A stretch of DNA of 50,077 bases from Phallus indusiatus (GCA_027605045.1 JAQFWX010000215.1:1-50077); one strand, 5' to 3'. Counted from the stretch's first letter, positions 1 to 9,402 are shown. Made by a program: numbers and translations. Notes: generated by a model not told the origin, from the letters alone.

Positions 1-679
1 TAATCCCATTTTCCCTGACGCTACTAATTATTTTATGCTCTAGGTACAAACTCTGGCAATTATATCTTTAATTTATGCAAGTCTTTCTACAATTAGACAA
101 AATGATACTAAAGCTGTTATTGCTTATAGTAGTGTAGCTCATATGGCTGTATCTATATTAGGAATATTTTCTAATACTATTCAAGGAATTGAAGGATCTA
201 TTATATTAGGATTAGCACATGGGTTTGTATCCCCTGCTCTATTTATAATATGTGGAGGTATAATCTATACTAGAACACATTCTAGAGTGATCTCTTATCA
301 TAGAGGATTAGCTTATTACATGCCTGTTTTTACTATTTTCTTTTTAATTTTTACTTTATGTAATGCTGGTATACCTTTATCTTTAAATTTTTCTGGTGAA
401 ATATTAAGTTTACTTGGTATGTGGTTTAGAAGTCCTATTATTACTTGTTTAGGTGCTACAGGTATAGTACTAAGTGCTTGTTATTCAATATTTTTATATA
501 ATAGAATTTCTTATGGATCATATTCACCTTTCTTATTACCTTTAAAAGATATCGATAGAAGAGAATTTTGCTTATTATTAACTTTATTAATTCCTACCGT
601 TTTGATAGGAATTTTTCCTAATGTTGTATTAGAAGGTTTACATCTTTCTATTTCCGCTATAATTTATACTGCTGTGTAA
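1..679 (+). CDS. nad4: NADH dehydrogenase subunit 4, 3' part of exon 2 (continues from the right edge of the window)
   Basis: This is the C-terminal part of the proton-pumping ND4 subunit of complex I in the inner mitochondrial membrane. The clean reading frame starts at base 44 and contains the conserved segment QTLAIISLIYASLSTIRQND followed by AVIAYSSVAHM, then several membrane helices. It ends at TAA 677-679. The first codons (bases 2-10) join in frame with the exon at 49931-50077, giving GFIRV-LIPFS across the edge, so the gene spans the cut point of a circular molecule. Between about bases 13 and 44 the frame is disturbed. The expected PDATNYF segment is readable only in another frame, and a TAG sits at 41-43. 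Two missing C bases and one extra G would explain this, so an assembly-end error is likely. The 5' part, exon 1 and the intron are annotated at 48044-50077. Confidence 0.95.
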
Positions 680-1011
680 ATTTATATAATTCATCTGATT
701 ACTTAGATTAAAAGTAATATTTAATTAGAGTATAAATATTCTAAATTTTAATAGAAGGCTTTAGCTTATACAACTGGTTATTTATAAAAATATTATAATA
801 AAATAATCATTTAATTAAAAATTAAAACAAAATTTTGTTTAATCTTTATATAGTAATCTAATTCTGATAAAATTGAAATTTTAATTATAATAATATATTA
901 TTAAGTTTAACAATAATTATATATATTTAATAAAATTTTCAAATAATTACGGGAAGTTAATTTTTATTAATTATAAAGTAGGACTCCTTTTTATATTTAA
1001 TTTAATTAAAT
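680..1011. other. AT-rich spacer between nad4 and the duplicated leader
   Basis: No gene, tRNA fold or rRNA signature was found here. The stretch is AT-rich with short A/T runs and leads directly into the copied cox3 leader. Confidence 0.6.
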
Positions 1012-1160
1012 TATTAATTAAGATAGAATTATGACAATAATTCTAATTTAAGCAACTAAGTGAAATCCATGTTAGGATTCGTTAAATAAGAAGATTAATC
1101 TTATTTTATAAAGTATCTTTATAAGCTTTAGTGTTTTAAGTAAATTTATTAAAATGAATA
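1012..1160 (+). repeat. Direct repeat copy A: cox3-type 5' leader in front of orf414
   Basis: About 145 bases here match 2446-2597, the sequence immediately before and including the cox3 start codon, with few differences. Shared landmarks are attaattaagatag, the block gttaggattcgttaaataag, and the last stretch taagctttagtgttttaag followed by taaatttattaaaatgaata. The similarity continues into codons 1-6 of both reading frames (MNxxNR). Both copies hold a short hairpin, agaattat-gaca-ataattct in this copy. In fungal mitochondria, 5' leaders of cox mRNAs are known binding sites for translational activators, so the copy may give orf414 the same control as cox3 (inference). Confidence 0.9.
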
Positions 1161-2398
1161 CAACGAATAGAAGAGAATTAGAAACTTCAATATTTTTAGG
1201 TAACGAAAGACTTTCAGATTTACAGCTAATAAAATATGAAGAAAAAGTTGATGAGTCAAATATTAAAGAAATTCTGAGTTCTTTTGAGTCCACTAGCTAT
1301 GTTGAATCTTTTCCTTTGTTCATAGATGAAACAGGTAAAGTGATAGACTTTAATAAACCTATAGGTTTGTTTAACGGTGTAAAATTAATCTCTCAATTTT
1401 TAGAAAAAAGATTTGGAGAAGATAAAAATTTTATATCAGAGGTTAAGATTAGCGAATTGCTTGAACTATTTAAAGATAATAAAAATGTAACCGTATTAGA
1501 ATTATATAATCATGTAGGCAGACTGTATAATAAAGATAAAAACAGTTTTGTTAAAGATTTAATAGATGATTCAGATAAAATATCAATGTCTGATAATACA
1601 GTTAATTTAAATAGTTTTAAATCTTTAGGTTTGTATTGAGATATAACTTTAAATGAAATAGCAGAAGGTCTTTTAAATTTAAATTGGAATATTGTTTTAG
1701 ATTATAAAAAATTAACCTTAAATGCTGCACCTTTTACTATAAATCTAATTAGTTATAGTTTATTATTAAAAAAGTATATGAAATATGTACATAACAGACC
1801 TTATAGTATGATTCCAAATAGCATAAGTCTAGAGATGCAAAAATCTATTAGAAGACGAAATTTATTTATTTTTTCATTATTTGGTGGACCGTTGGCTTTA
1901 TATGCTCTAAGTACTTCTTTGATAATAATAAAAAATACGATAGATATAAACTTATTTGTCGGAAGTGAAAATAATATTATTAATAAAAAAGAATCTAGCA
2001 GTTTTTTCTTATTACTATTAAGTAAAATAAATAATAAAATACCTACAAGGGTTAAAGTTCTCTTTAATTTTATATTATTTAGTATAGTAGTATTAAAACT
2101 ATTAGGTTATAGTCTTATTGATGTTTTTATTGATCTTTCTTTATTAAAAAATATAGTGTATATTTCTTTTTTATTAACAATGAGCTATCAATTATTAAAT
2201 TTATACATTATACATAAATTTTCGACAAGAAAAGTAAATATATCAGAAGTTTGACCTGATTTTTTCATTAACTGGTTAAAAGAATTTGAAGTAATGGCTT
2301 CTACTAAGGAAAGTATTAAAGAATTTAAAAAAATTTGTTATATTGAAATATCAATATATATAGGATTAATGGTCATTTTTATTATAATATTTAATTAG
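1154..2398 (+). CDS. orf414: unrecognised mitochondrial membrane protein with a cox3-like leader
   Basis: This is an open frame of 414 codons when UGA is read as Trp (UGA at 1637-1639 and 2252-2254; TAG stop at 2396-2398). I do not recognise the family; it has no LAGLIDADG, GIY-YIG, reverse transcriptase or polymerase motif. Residues 1 to about 230 are hydrophilic and charged. Four hydrophobic segments follow, near residues 236-258, 301-325, 331-352 and 395-414, so it is probably an inner-membrane protein with a soluble N-terminal domain. The ATG is chosen because it sits at the same place in the copied leader as the cox3 ATG, and the first six codons resemble those of cox3 (MNxxNR). Codon use is AT-rich like its neighbours. 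It uses TGG as well as TGA for Trp. It could be a captured plasmid or element gene, or a fast-evolving lineage-specific gene. The unbroken frame suggests it is maintained. Confidence 0.75.
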
Positions 2399-2445
2399 TA
2401 ATAAACTTTTCTACCAACTAGGTAAATAAAAACAAAACAAAAAAA

Positions 2446-2597
2446 TATTAATTAAGATAGAATTATAACAATAATTCTAATTTAAGCAACTAAATAAAAT
2501 CTATGTTAGGATTCGTTAAATAAGAATATTAACCTTATTTTGTTATAAAGTATCTTTATAAGCTTTAGTGTTTTAAGTAAATTTATTAAAATGAATA
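2446..2597 (+). repeat. Direct repeat copy B: native cox3 5' leader
   Basis: This is the second copy of the approximately 145-base leader described at 1012-1160, here directly preceding cox3. The hairpin agaattat-aaca-ataattct is kept with a changed loop base. A second weaker stem (aataag ... cttatt) lies further down in both copies. It is taken to be the original copy because cox3 is the conserved gene. Confidence 0.9.
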
Positions 2598-3403
2598 AAA
2601 TAAATAGAACTCAATTTCAAGCTTTTCCATTTCACTTAGTAGATCCAAGTCCTTGGCCTCTATTAACAAGTTTTTCGCTATTAATGATGGCAATAGGAGC
2701 TGTATTATATTTTCATGGATTTACAAATGGAGGAGAATTATTAACTTTGGGCTTCATTTTAACTCTATCAGGTATGGTATTATGGTTCAGAGATGTTATT
2801 ACTGAGGGTACCTATTTAGGTAATCATACTAAAGAAGTACAAACAGGTTTAACTATAGGTGTAGCTTTATTTATAGTAAGTGAAATTTTTGCTTTTCTAT
2901 CTATATTTTGGGCTTTCTTTCATTCTAGTTTAGCCCCTACTATAGAAATAGGGAATAGTTGGCCTCCTTTAGGTGTAGAAGCTTTAGATCCTTTTGCTAT
3001 TCCTTTATTAAATACAATTTTATTATTATCTTCTGGAGCATTTATAACTTATGGACATCATGCTTTAATACAAGGTGACAGATCTGGAGCTATATTAGGA
3101 ACATTTTTAACTATAGTATTTGCAATATTATTTACAGGATTACAATACTATGAATACTGTGAAGCTGGATTTACTATAGCAGATAGTGTGTATGGGAGTG
3201 TCTTTTTTTGCTCCACAGGGCTTCATGGACTTCATGTAATAGTAGGAACTCTTTTTATTTTAGTAGGATTTATAAGAATGATTAATTATCATTTAACAGA
3301 TTCACACCATCAAGGATTTGAAGCTGCTATTTTATATTGGCATTTTGTAGACGTAGTATGGCTATTTTTATTTATAGCAGTATATTATTGGAGTGGAAAT
3401 TAA
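2591..3403 (+). CDS. cox3: Cytochrome c oxidase subunit III
   Basis: This is a core subunit of complex IV in the inner membrane. It is 270 residues, the usual length, and starts MNKINRTQFQAFPFHLVDPS, where FHLVDPSPWP is a family hallmark. It contains SEIFAFLSIFWAFFHSSLAP, GLQYYEYCEA, CSTGLHGLHVIVGT and ends with the YWHFVDVVWLFLF region and TAA. Seven membrane segments are expected. No intron and no UGA codon are present. Its leader is duplicated upstream in front of orf414. Confidence 0.98.
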   Translation: MNKINRTQFQAFPFHLVDPSPWPLLTSFSLLMMAIGAVLYFHGFTNGGELLTLGFILTLSGMVLWFRDVITEGTYLGNHTKEVQTGLTIGVALFIVSEIFAFLSIFWAFFHSSLAPTIEIGNSWPPLGVEALDPFAIPLLNTILLLSSGAFITYGHHALIQGDRSGAILGTFLTIVFAILFTGLQYYEYCEAGFTIADSVYGSVFFCSTGLHGLHVIVGTLFILVGFIRMINYHLTDSHHQGFEAAILYWHFVDVVWLFLFIAVYYWSGN

Positions 3404-3436
3404 AATATAAGAGATAAAATATAAAACACACTTTAA

Positions 3437-3683
3437 CTTTTATATATAAATGAAGAAGAAAGAAATAAAATTCTTTCTGATGTCTTTAAAGCTGCTGCTG
3501 ATAAATCTTTTAATATAAATGATTTAAATCTAGAAAAAGAATTTAATAAATTAAAAAATAAAAAACAAAAAACAAAAAATAAGTCAAACATCAAATAAAG
3601 ATTTGTTTATAGTATTATATTTAAGACTTATATTAATATCTCTACTCATTTTAGCATTAGTACTTTTAACTTTATTTTATTAA
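3437..3683 (+). pseudogene. Broken small ORF: charged segment followed by a C-terminal membrane helix in the next frame
   Basis: Frame 1 (about 3437-3598) reads a charged stretch including NEEERNKILSDVFKAAADKS and a Lys/Asn-rich tail over an AAAAAAC-type repeat, then stops at TAA 3596-3598. Immediately after, from 3600, another frame reads a strongly hydrophobic 27-residue segment (DLFIVLYLRLILISLLILAL...) ending at TAA 3681-3683. Loss of one A in the run at the join would fuse them into a roughly 80-residue tail-anchored protein. No ATG is in frame. It is either a decayed gene or an intact small gene hidden by a one-base error. No homology is recognised. Confidence 0.4.
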
Positions 3684-4178
3684 GTATAGAAAAAATATAA
3701 ATATTTTATAATCTTTTAAATATTTATTTAGAGGTACTTTATAATTCTTTAATTATTTAGATTTATCAATAAAACTATTAAATTAAATTACTATTTGATG
3801 TGTGTGTTTTATTTTATTCTTAAATAGCAAAGCTTCTATAAAACGTTCATTTAATAATTTATTTAATTTTAAAATTTTAAATGTCTCATTAATAATTTTA
3901 CTATGTAATAAATCATATAAAATATGTACCTTAAATAATATATTTTAATTTTTATTAGATAATATATTTTTTAAAAGAATAGAATTTATAAAAAAAATTT
4001 ATATTTTAAGGTGAGACAGCTTATAAAATTTGTAAAGTATTATGTTTTAATTATTATAACGATAATAATGGTAAAAAAAAAGAGAATTAACTTGTTTTTT
4101 AGAATAAAAAAAAATATCTATAATATATCATATAAATCTCATAATACTAATACAGTAAGCATTTATTAATTTATTAAT
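3684..4178. other. AT-rich spacer before atp8
   Basis: No gene or RNA fold was recognised. There are long A and T runs and one short GC-containing stretch (ggtgagacagc near 4010). Confidence 0.55.
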
Positions 4179-4331
4179 ATGCCTCAATTATTACCTTTTT
4201 TTTTTACTAATCAGATTTCTTTTTCATTTATTAGCCTTTTTGCGATAATTTATATTTTTTCTAAATATATTTTACCTGTATTTATATTTCAACAAGTAAT
4301 TAGAATGTATATAACTAAATTAGGATCTTAA
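4179..4331 (+). CDS. atp8: ATP synthase subunit 8
   Basis: This is the short membrane subunit of the F0 part of mitochondrial ATP synthase (yeast Aap1 family). It is 50 residues and starts MPQLLPF, the hallmark of fungal ATP8 (MPQL followed by one membrane helix). One membrane helix of about 20 residues is followed by a basic tail ([11 protein letters not shown]). It starts at ATG 4179 and stops at TAA 4329-4331. It lies between cox3 and trnW and could be co-transcribed with cox3. Confidence 0.93.
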   Translation: MPQLLPFFFTNQISFSFISLFAIIYIFSKYILPVFIFQQVIRMYITKLGS

Positions 4332-4413
4332 TAATAAATATTAAATATAAATTTAGTATTTAATCTATAAATACTTTTAATTTTACCCCTTATTAATATT
4401 AAATTAAAAGTAT

Positions 4414-4484
4414 AAGAGTGTAGTGCAACGGTAGTATAGTGATCTCCAAAATCATTGGTAGGTGTTCAAATCACCTCACTCTTG
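4414..4484 (+). tRNA. trnW: tRNA-Trp, anticodon CCA
   Basis: The acceptor stem aagagtg/cactctt is perfect, with discriminator G. The anticodon stem gtgat/atcat holds loop ctccaaa, giving anticodon CCA at 4446-4448. The T arm is aggtg-ttcaaat-cacct. This is the only tRNA-Trp found. CCA pairs with UGG but not UGA by normal rules, although UGA is used for Trp in nad4, nad2 and other frames here. Confidence 0.9.
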
Positions 4485-4538
4485 TAAATTATAAAAATAT
4501 AACTAAATTAAATAAAATTTTAATTAATCACACTCATA

Positions 4539-4611
4539 GGGCTCTTAGCTTAATAGGTAGAGTATCTAATTGTCAATTAGGGAGGTCCCAGTTCGAATCT
4601 GGAAGAGCTCG
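4539..4611 (+). tRNA. trnD: tRNA-Asp, anticodon GTC
   Basis: The acceptor stem is gggctct/agagctc. The anticodon stem tctaa/ttagg holds loop ttgtcaa, anticodon GTC at 4572-4574. The T arm is ccag-ttcgaat-ctgg and the discriminator is G, as expected for Asp. Confidence 0.92.
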
Positions 4612-5501
4612 AGAATATAAAACTAAAATTCTATTATAACCTAATAATAGTAATAAGTAAAATTTTAGTGAGTTATTAGATTAAAATCAGAAATTAATAA
4701 AGAATTGTTTTAATAAAGTAATTTAGACTTAAACTTTTATTCATATAAGAATTATTTATGAAATTTTTAATTAAATTAAATAACTTAAATGGTTAAAAAT
4801 AATCAAATTTAAAATTTTGATATTTTACTTCATTCTAATATTTTTTTATAAATTCAATTCAAAAATGTTTAACAAAAAACAAAAACAAAAAGAATTATTA
4901 TCAGATTATATATAACCAGTTTATTAAAACACAATAAGGAATAACTAATAATAAGTATAATTAGCTTATAGGGTAATTCTGCGTAATATAAAGAATATAA
5001 TGTAAAATATGATAATTTAGGATAACAATATTATAAATATAATTAAAAAGAGAATTACTTTCAAAAATTTATTACTGATGAAAAAATATATATCTAAAAA
5101 CAATTAAAAATGAAAGTGTTACAATTTAAATAGTTTTAACCAAAAAATCAAGATTCTATTTCATAAATAAGCATATTATAAAATGAAAGCAAACATAAAA
5201 AACCAAAACAAAAATAGAATAAAAATAGTTTAGGTTTCATAATAGATTCCGTATTTAATATATATTATTTGTTTTTAACACGGTTGAATTATAATCTTGT
5301 TTTTATTAATAATTAGATTATTGTTCTTTATTAATAATTATTGTTTTTATATTTTATAATAATTTTTAATAAATGGATCTTGTAGAAAAAGATCCAAGAT
5401 CTGCTAAATAATTAAATAGAAATAAAAATTTCAACATTATTATTAGTTAAGGTGAGAAAGTATTTAACACCCCTTCTCCCAGGAGGTATACTTCTAATTT
5501 T
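4612..5501. other. AT-rich spacer before nad4L
   Basis: No gene was recognised in about 890 bases. It holds AAAAAC-type runs near 4875-4900 and a perfect 7-base hairpin (ggatctt ... aagatcc) at about 5375-5395. Just before nad4L there is a less AT-rich patch with cccaggaggtatac. Confidence 0.55.
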
Positions 5502-5768
5502 ATGAATTTATCTTTATTTTTATTTTTAATAGGAATTTTAGGTTTTATTTTAAATAGAAAAAATTTATTATTATTGATAATATCAATAGAAATAATGTTA
5601 TTAGCTGTCACTTTATTAATAATAATATCTAGTTTTAATTTTGATGATAATATAGGGCAAACTTTTGCTATATATATTATTACTATCGCAGGTGCTGAGT
5701 CTGTCATCGGTTTAAGTATTCTGGTAGCTTACTACAGATTAAGAGGGAGTATTTCACTTAGAACATAA
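5502..5768 (+). CDS. nad4L: NADH dehydrogenase subunit 4L
   Basis: This is a small complex I membrane subunit (NuoK homologue) of 88 residues. Family signatures are the early GILGFILNRKNLLLLIISIE stretch with the buried Glu, and AIYIITIAGAESVIGLSILV. It has three membrane helices. The stop TAA at 5766-5768 shares its last A with the nad5 start codon (TAATG). This overlap is common in fungal mitochondria and implies coupled expression. The upstream AGGAGGT resembles a Shine-Dalgarno site, but the rns 3' end here lacks the matching CCUCC. Confidence 0.97.
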   Translation: MNLSLFLFLIGILGFILNRKNLLLLIISIEIMLLAVTLLIIISSFNFDDNIGQTFAIYIITIAGAESVIGLSILVAYYRLRGSISLRT

Positions 5769-8700
5769 TGTATTTAAGTATATTAATCTTACCCTTTTTA
5801 GGTTCAGTAGTAACCGGTTTAATCGGGAGAAAGGTAGGTGTAACTGGTTCACATATTATAACTATTACATGTTTAATTTTTTCATCTCTATTTGCTAGTG
5901 TAGCTTTTTATGAAGTAGGGATATGTGGAAGTCCAGTTTCAATTAAATTAATAAGTTGGATTGAATCTGAAAATTTAAATATTTCTTGGGAATTTTTATT
6001 TGATTCCTTAACAGTTTCTATGTTTATCCCAGTATTATACATTTCAACTTTAATTCATTTATTTTCAGTTAATTATATGAGTGAAGACCCTCACAATCAA
6101 AGATTTTTTTCATATTTGTCTTTATTCACTTTCTTTATGTTAATTTTAGTTTCTGGAGCTAATTACTTTGTACTTTTCGTAGGTTGGGAAGGTATTGGAG
6201 TAGCTTCTTATCTATTAATCAATTTCTGGTGGACTAGAATACAAGCTAATAAAGCTGCAATTTTAGCATTCACTATGAATAGAGTAGGTGCTCTGAGAGG
6301 TAGGATCTCTCTAATGTGCCTAAAACTATCAAACTCCGGGGACACCCTAAAGCTTCTGGTACCAAGCTATAGTCGAAAGACTATAAGTGGATGGAGTAAT
6401 TACCCATGTAAGGTAACAAGCCAGGAGATGATGGAAACTGAAATGGGTTATCGCGGATCTAAGTCAGTTTTAGTTAATAAAACTGTAAAAGAGCAACGAG
6501 TAGACGGTAGTTGGTGCATTGATAAATACAGACCTATGCACTTAAGGTATACTCTAATGGGTTTCGAAAGAAACTATCAAATCAAAGTCCTTTCTAAACA
6601 ATTAAATAAAACAAATTTTTGTACAAGCGCCTCTGCGCAAGTTAAAATCACTAAGTTAGATCCATGGTTTGTCACTGGGTTTTGCGATGGTGAAGCTTCT
6701 TTCAGTGTATCTCTCTATATAGATAAACGGATAAAAGGAAGATCAGGTTGGGTCGTCAAACCAAGCTTTCAAATATCTTTACATTCTAGGGATATGAAAT
6801 TATTATTACAATTGCAAGAATTTTTTTCCTGCGGAAGAATCGTTAGCAAAAAGACTCGAAGCGAAGGAAGCTTTAGAGTAAATTCACTTCATGATTTAAC
6901 AAATTTTATAATTCCACACTTTGTAAATTATCCTTTACTTTCTCAAAAAGCTGCGGATTTTTATTTATTTAAACAAATTGTTAATCTTATTAACACTAAG
7001 GTTCATTTGACTGAGGTAGGACTACAACAAATTGTTAATATTAAAGGATCAATGAACTTAGGTCTATCTGAGTTGCAAAAACATGAATTTATTAATTATA
7101 ATCCAGTGGCTCGACCAATTATTAATTATACTGAAATTCCAAATCCTAATTGGATTGCAGGATTTTCAAGCGGTGAAGGTTGCTTTTTAGTTAGTATTTC
7201 AAAATTTAATAAAAATAAAATAAGTCCAAATATTCAATTAATATTTAAAATTTCGCAACATCGTAGAGACAAAAATTTATTAGAATTAATTGCTAAATAT
7301 GTGAATTGTGGAGCTGTTTATTCTCATAGTGAAAATGCTTTCGTATTTAAAGTGGGGAAATTTGCAGACATAATAAAAAAAATTATTCCTGTTTTTAAAG
7401 CCCATTCAATTCAGGGGGTAAAACAATTAGATTATCAAGATTTTTGTGAAATTGCAACTTTAATCGGTGAAGGTAAACATCTAACCCCTAAAGAAATAGC
7501 AAAAATTCAATTAATCAAAGATAGAATGAATACAAAAAGAAATTATCCAAAAATTTAATTGCATGATAAATTTGAGTGCCATGGATATGGGTCTTAGTAT
7601 AGGATTCTTAGCAATATTTGCCTTATTTGGATCATTAGATTATTCTACTGTATTTAATTTAGCTCCTTTCATGAATGAAACTGCTATTACTATAATTGGA
7701 CTACTATTATTAACGGGGGCTATGGCTAAAAGTGCTCAAATCCCATTACACAGTTGGTTACCTGGAAGTATGGAAGGTCCTACTCCAGTATCAGCTTTAA
7801 TTCATGCTGCTACTCTAGTTACAGCAGGATTATATTTATTAGTAAGATCCAGTCCTATATTAGAATATAGTCCTACTGCTTTATTAGTAATAACTTTAAT
7901 AGGGTCTACTACTGCATTTGTGGCTGCTTTATGTGGTTTAGTCCAAAATGATATTAAAAGAATTATAGCTTTTAGTACTATATCACAATTAGGTTATATG
8001 GTATTAGCTGTAGGTTTAAGTAAATATGATGTAAGTTTATTCCACGTTATTAATCATGCTTTTTTCAAAGCATTATTATTTTTATCAGCAGGAAGTGTTA
8101 TCCATAGTATGGCAGACCAACAAGATATTAGAAGATTAGGAGGATTAATAAAATTTTTACCTTTTACTTATACTATTATGTTAATAGGAAGTTTATCATT
8201 ATTAGCCACTCCTTGGTTAACTGGTTTTTATTCAAAAGATTTAATAATAGAACTAGGTTATGCTCAATATGGATTTTCAGGATTATATGCTTATATTTTA
8301 GGAAGTGTAACTGCGGGTTTAACTGCTTTTTATTCTTTTAGATTAATATCATTAACCTTTTTAACTTACCCTAATGCTAAGAAAATTGATTATTTAAATT
8401 CACATGAAGCTAGTTTAAGTGTCATAATACCCTTAAGTATATTAGCTATTTTCAGTATATTGTTTGGTTACGTGTTTTCAGATTTATTTGTAGGAATGGG
8501 TTCAGATTTTTTACAAAATAGTATTTATATAAAACCAGATCATATTACATTAATTGAAGCAGAATTCAGCTTACCAATAATAATTAAATTATTACCAGCT
8601 ATTTTTCTTTATTAGGTTCAGTAGTAAGCATATATTTATATAATAAAACACCGGAATTTTTAATAAGTTTAAATGATTCAAAATTTAATAAGATTGAAAA

Positions 8701-9103
8701 TTATAAAAATAAAGAAAAAAAATCAATTCTACTTGCTAATAAAATTTACACTTTTTTAAATAGTAAATTTTTATTCGATATTATATACAATAAATATTTT
8801 ATATCAAAAGGATTAAAATTAGGTTATATAATTTCAAAATTTTTAGATAAAGGTTTAATAGAAATGATAGGACCTTACGGCTTATCTAATGTTTTCAGAA
8901 AAACAGGTAAAAATATAGCTAAATTAGATACAGGAGTAGTAACTACTTATTCTTTATATATATGTTTAGGATTTCTTTGTTTATTATTTTTAGTTTTCTC
9001 ACCTATGTTCTTAAAAAATACATTAATAGTAGAAACAGAAAGATTATTTATAATTTATTTTGCAAGTTTAATTTTAATTTTTAATAATTCAAAACAAGTA
9101 TAA
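5768..9103 (+). CDS. nad5: NADH dehydrogenase subunit 5 (two exons; one apparent frameshift)
   Basis: This is the large antiporter-like proton-pumping subunit of complex I. The exons are 5768-6289 and 7584-9103. The junction restores TMNRVG-DMGLSIG, a conserved nad5 motif and a known intron site. Other signatures are GWEGIGVASYLLINFWW in exon 1 and AQIPLHSWLPGSMEGPTPVS plus ALIHAATLVTAG in exon 2. The frame breaks at a run of five T (8602-8606). One further T would continue AIF-SLLGSVVSIYLYN through to TAA at 9101-9103, giving about 680 residues. Without it the protein ends early at the TAG after AIFLY. The downstream frame is clean and conserved for about 165 codons, so a one-base sequencing deletion is more likely than a true truncation. 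The start ATG overlaps the nad4L stop. Confidence 0.95.
6290..7558 (+). CDS. LAGLIDADG homing endonuclease of the nad5 intron, fused in frame to exon 1
   Basis: The frame continues directly from nad5 exon 1, so the product is expected to be made as a fusion and then processed. About 110 residues translated from the ribozyme core come first (including TVKEQRVDGSW). Two LAGLIDADG motifs follow: WFVTGFCDGEASF (near 6664) and NWIAGFSSGEGCF (near 7150). Two motifs in one chain indicate a monomeric endonuclease that cuts intronless nad5 alleles and may also act as a maturase. Acidic residues are present in both motifs, and the frame is unbroken to TAA at 7556-7558, so it may be active. Confidence 0.93.
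   Translation, partial: ALRGRISLMCLKLSNSGDTLKLLVPSYSRKTISGWSNYPCKVTSQEMMETEMGYRGSKSVLVNKTVKEQRVDGSWCIDKYRPMHLRYTLMGFERNYQIKVLSKQLNKTNFCTSASAQVKITKLDPWFVTGFCDGEASFSVSLYIDKRIKGRSGWVVKPSFQISLHSRDMKLLLQLQEFFSCGRIVSKKTRSEGSFRVNSLHDLTNFIIPHFVNYPLLSQKAADFYLFKQIVNLINTKVHLTEVGLQQIVNIKGSMNLGLSELQKHEFINYNPVARPIINYTEIPNPNWIAGFSSGEGCFLVSISKFNKNKISPNIQLIFKISQHRRDKNLLELIAKYVNCGAVYSHSENAFVFKVGKFADIIKKIIPVFKAHSIQGVKQLDYQDFCEIATLIGEGKHLTPKEIAKIQLIKDRMNTKRNYPKI
6290..7583 (+). mobile_element. Group I intron in nad5
   Basis: The intron is 1294 bases. The 5' exon ends ...gtaggt and the intron ends ...ccatg, obeying the T/G rule. The first 300 bases contain group I core-like elements (for example agccaggagatgatgg and aaagagcaacgagtagacgg), and these lie inside the reading frame of the endonuclease. 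The base composition is less AT-rich than the flanking exons, consistent with transfer from another source (inference). Confidence 0.88.
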
Positions 9104-9402
9104 TATAATAACATATTTATTATAAAATATGAATCTTTTTTTTTAATAATTTATAAATTTTAAACTTCATTAAAACTTTATTTAATTTTAATAATATTTT
9201 AACCCTTATTTTATTTTTATTTAACCCCATTTAAATGAGGAGTTGTTTTAAATTATTCATGTTTATGTTTTTTTTTTTAATTTAAATGTAGTGTTATTAA
9301 TTGAACTTAATAATTTTATATTATAAAATTAGATATTAATATTTATAAAAGAAAGAAAATATAATATAATATAGTAAACTTATAAATAGATGTAAAAAAT
9401 TA

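Noticed and set aside
1072..1293. Minus-strand frame over the start of orf414
   Set aside because: It is an AT-rich shadow of the leader repeat and orf414 with no independent support.
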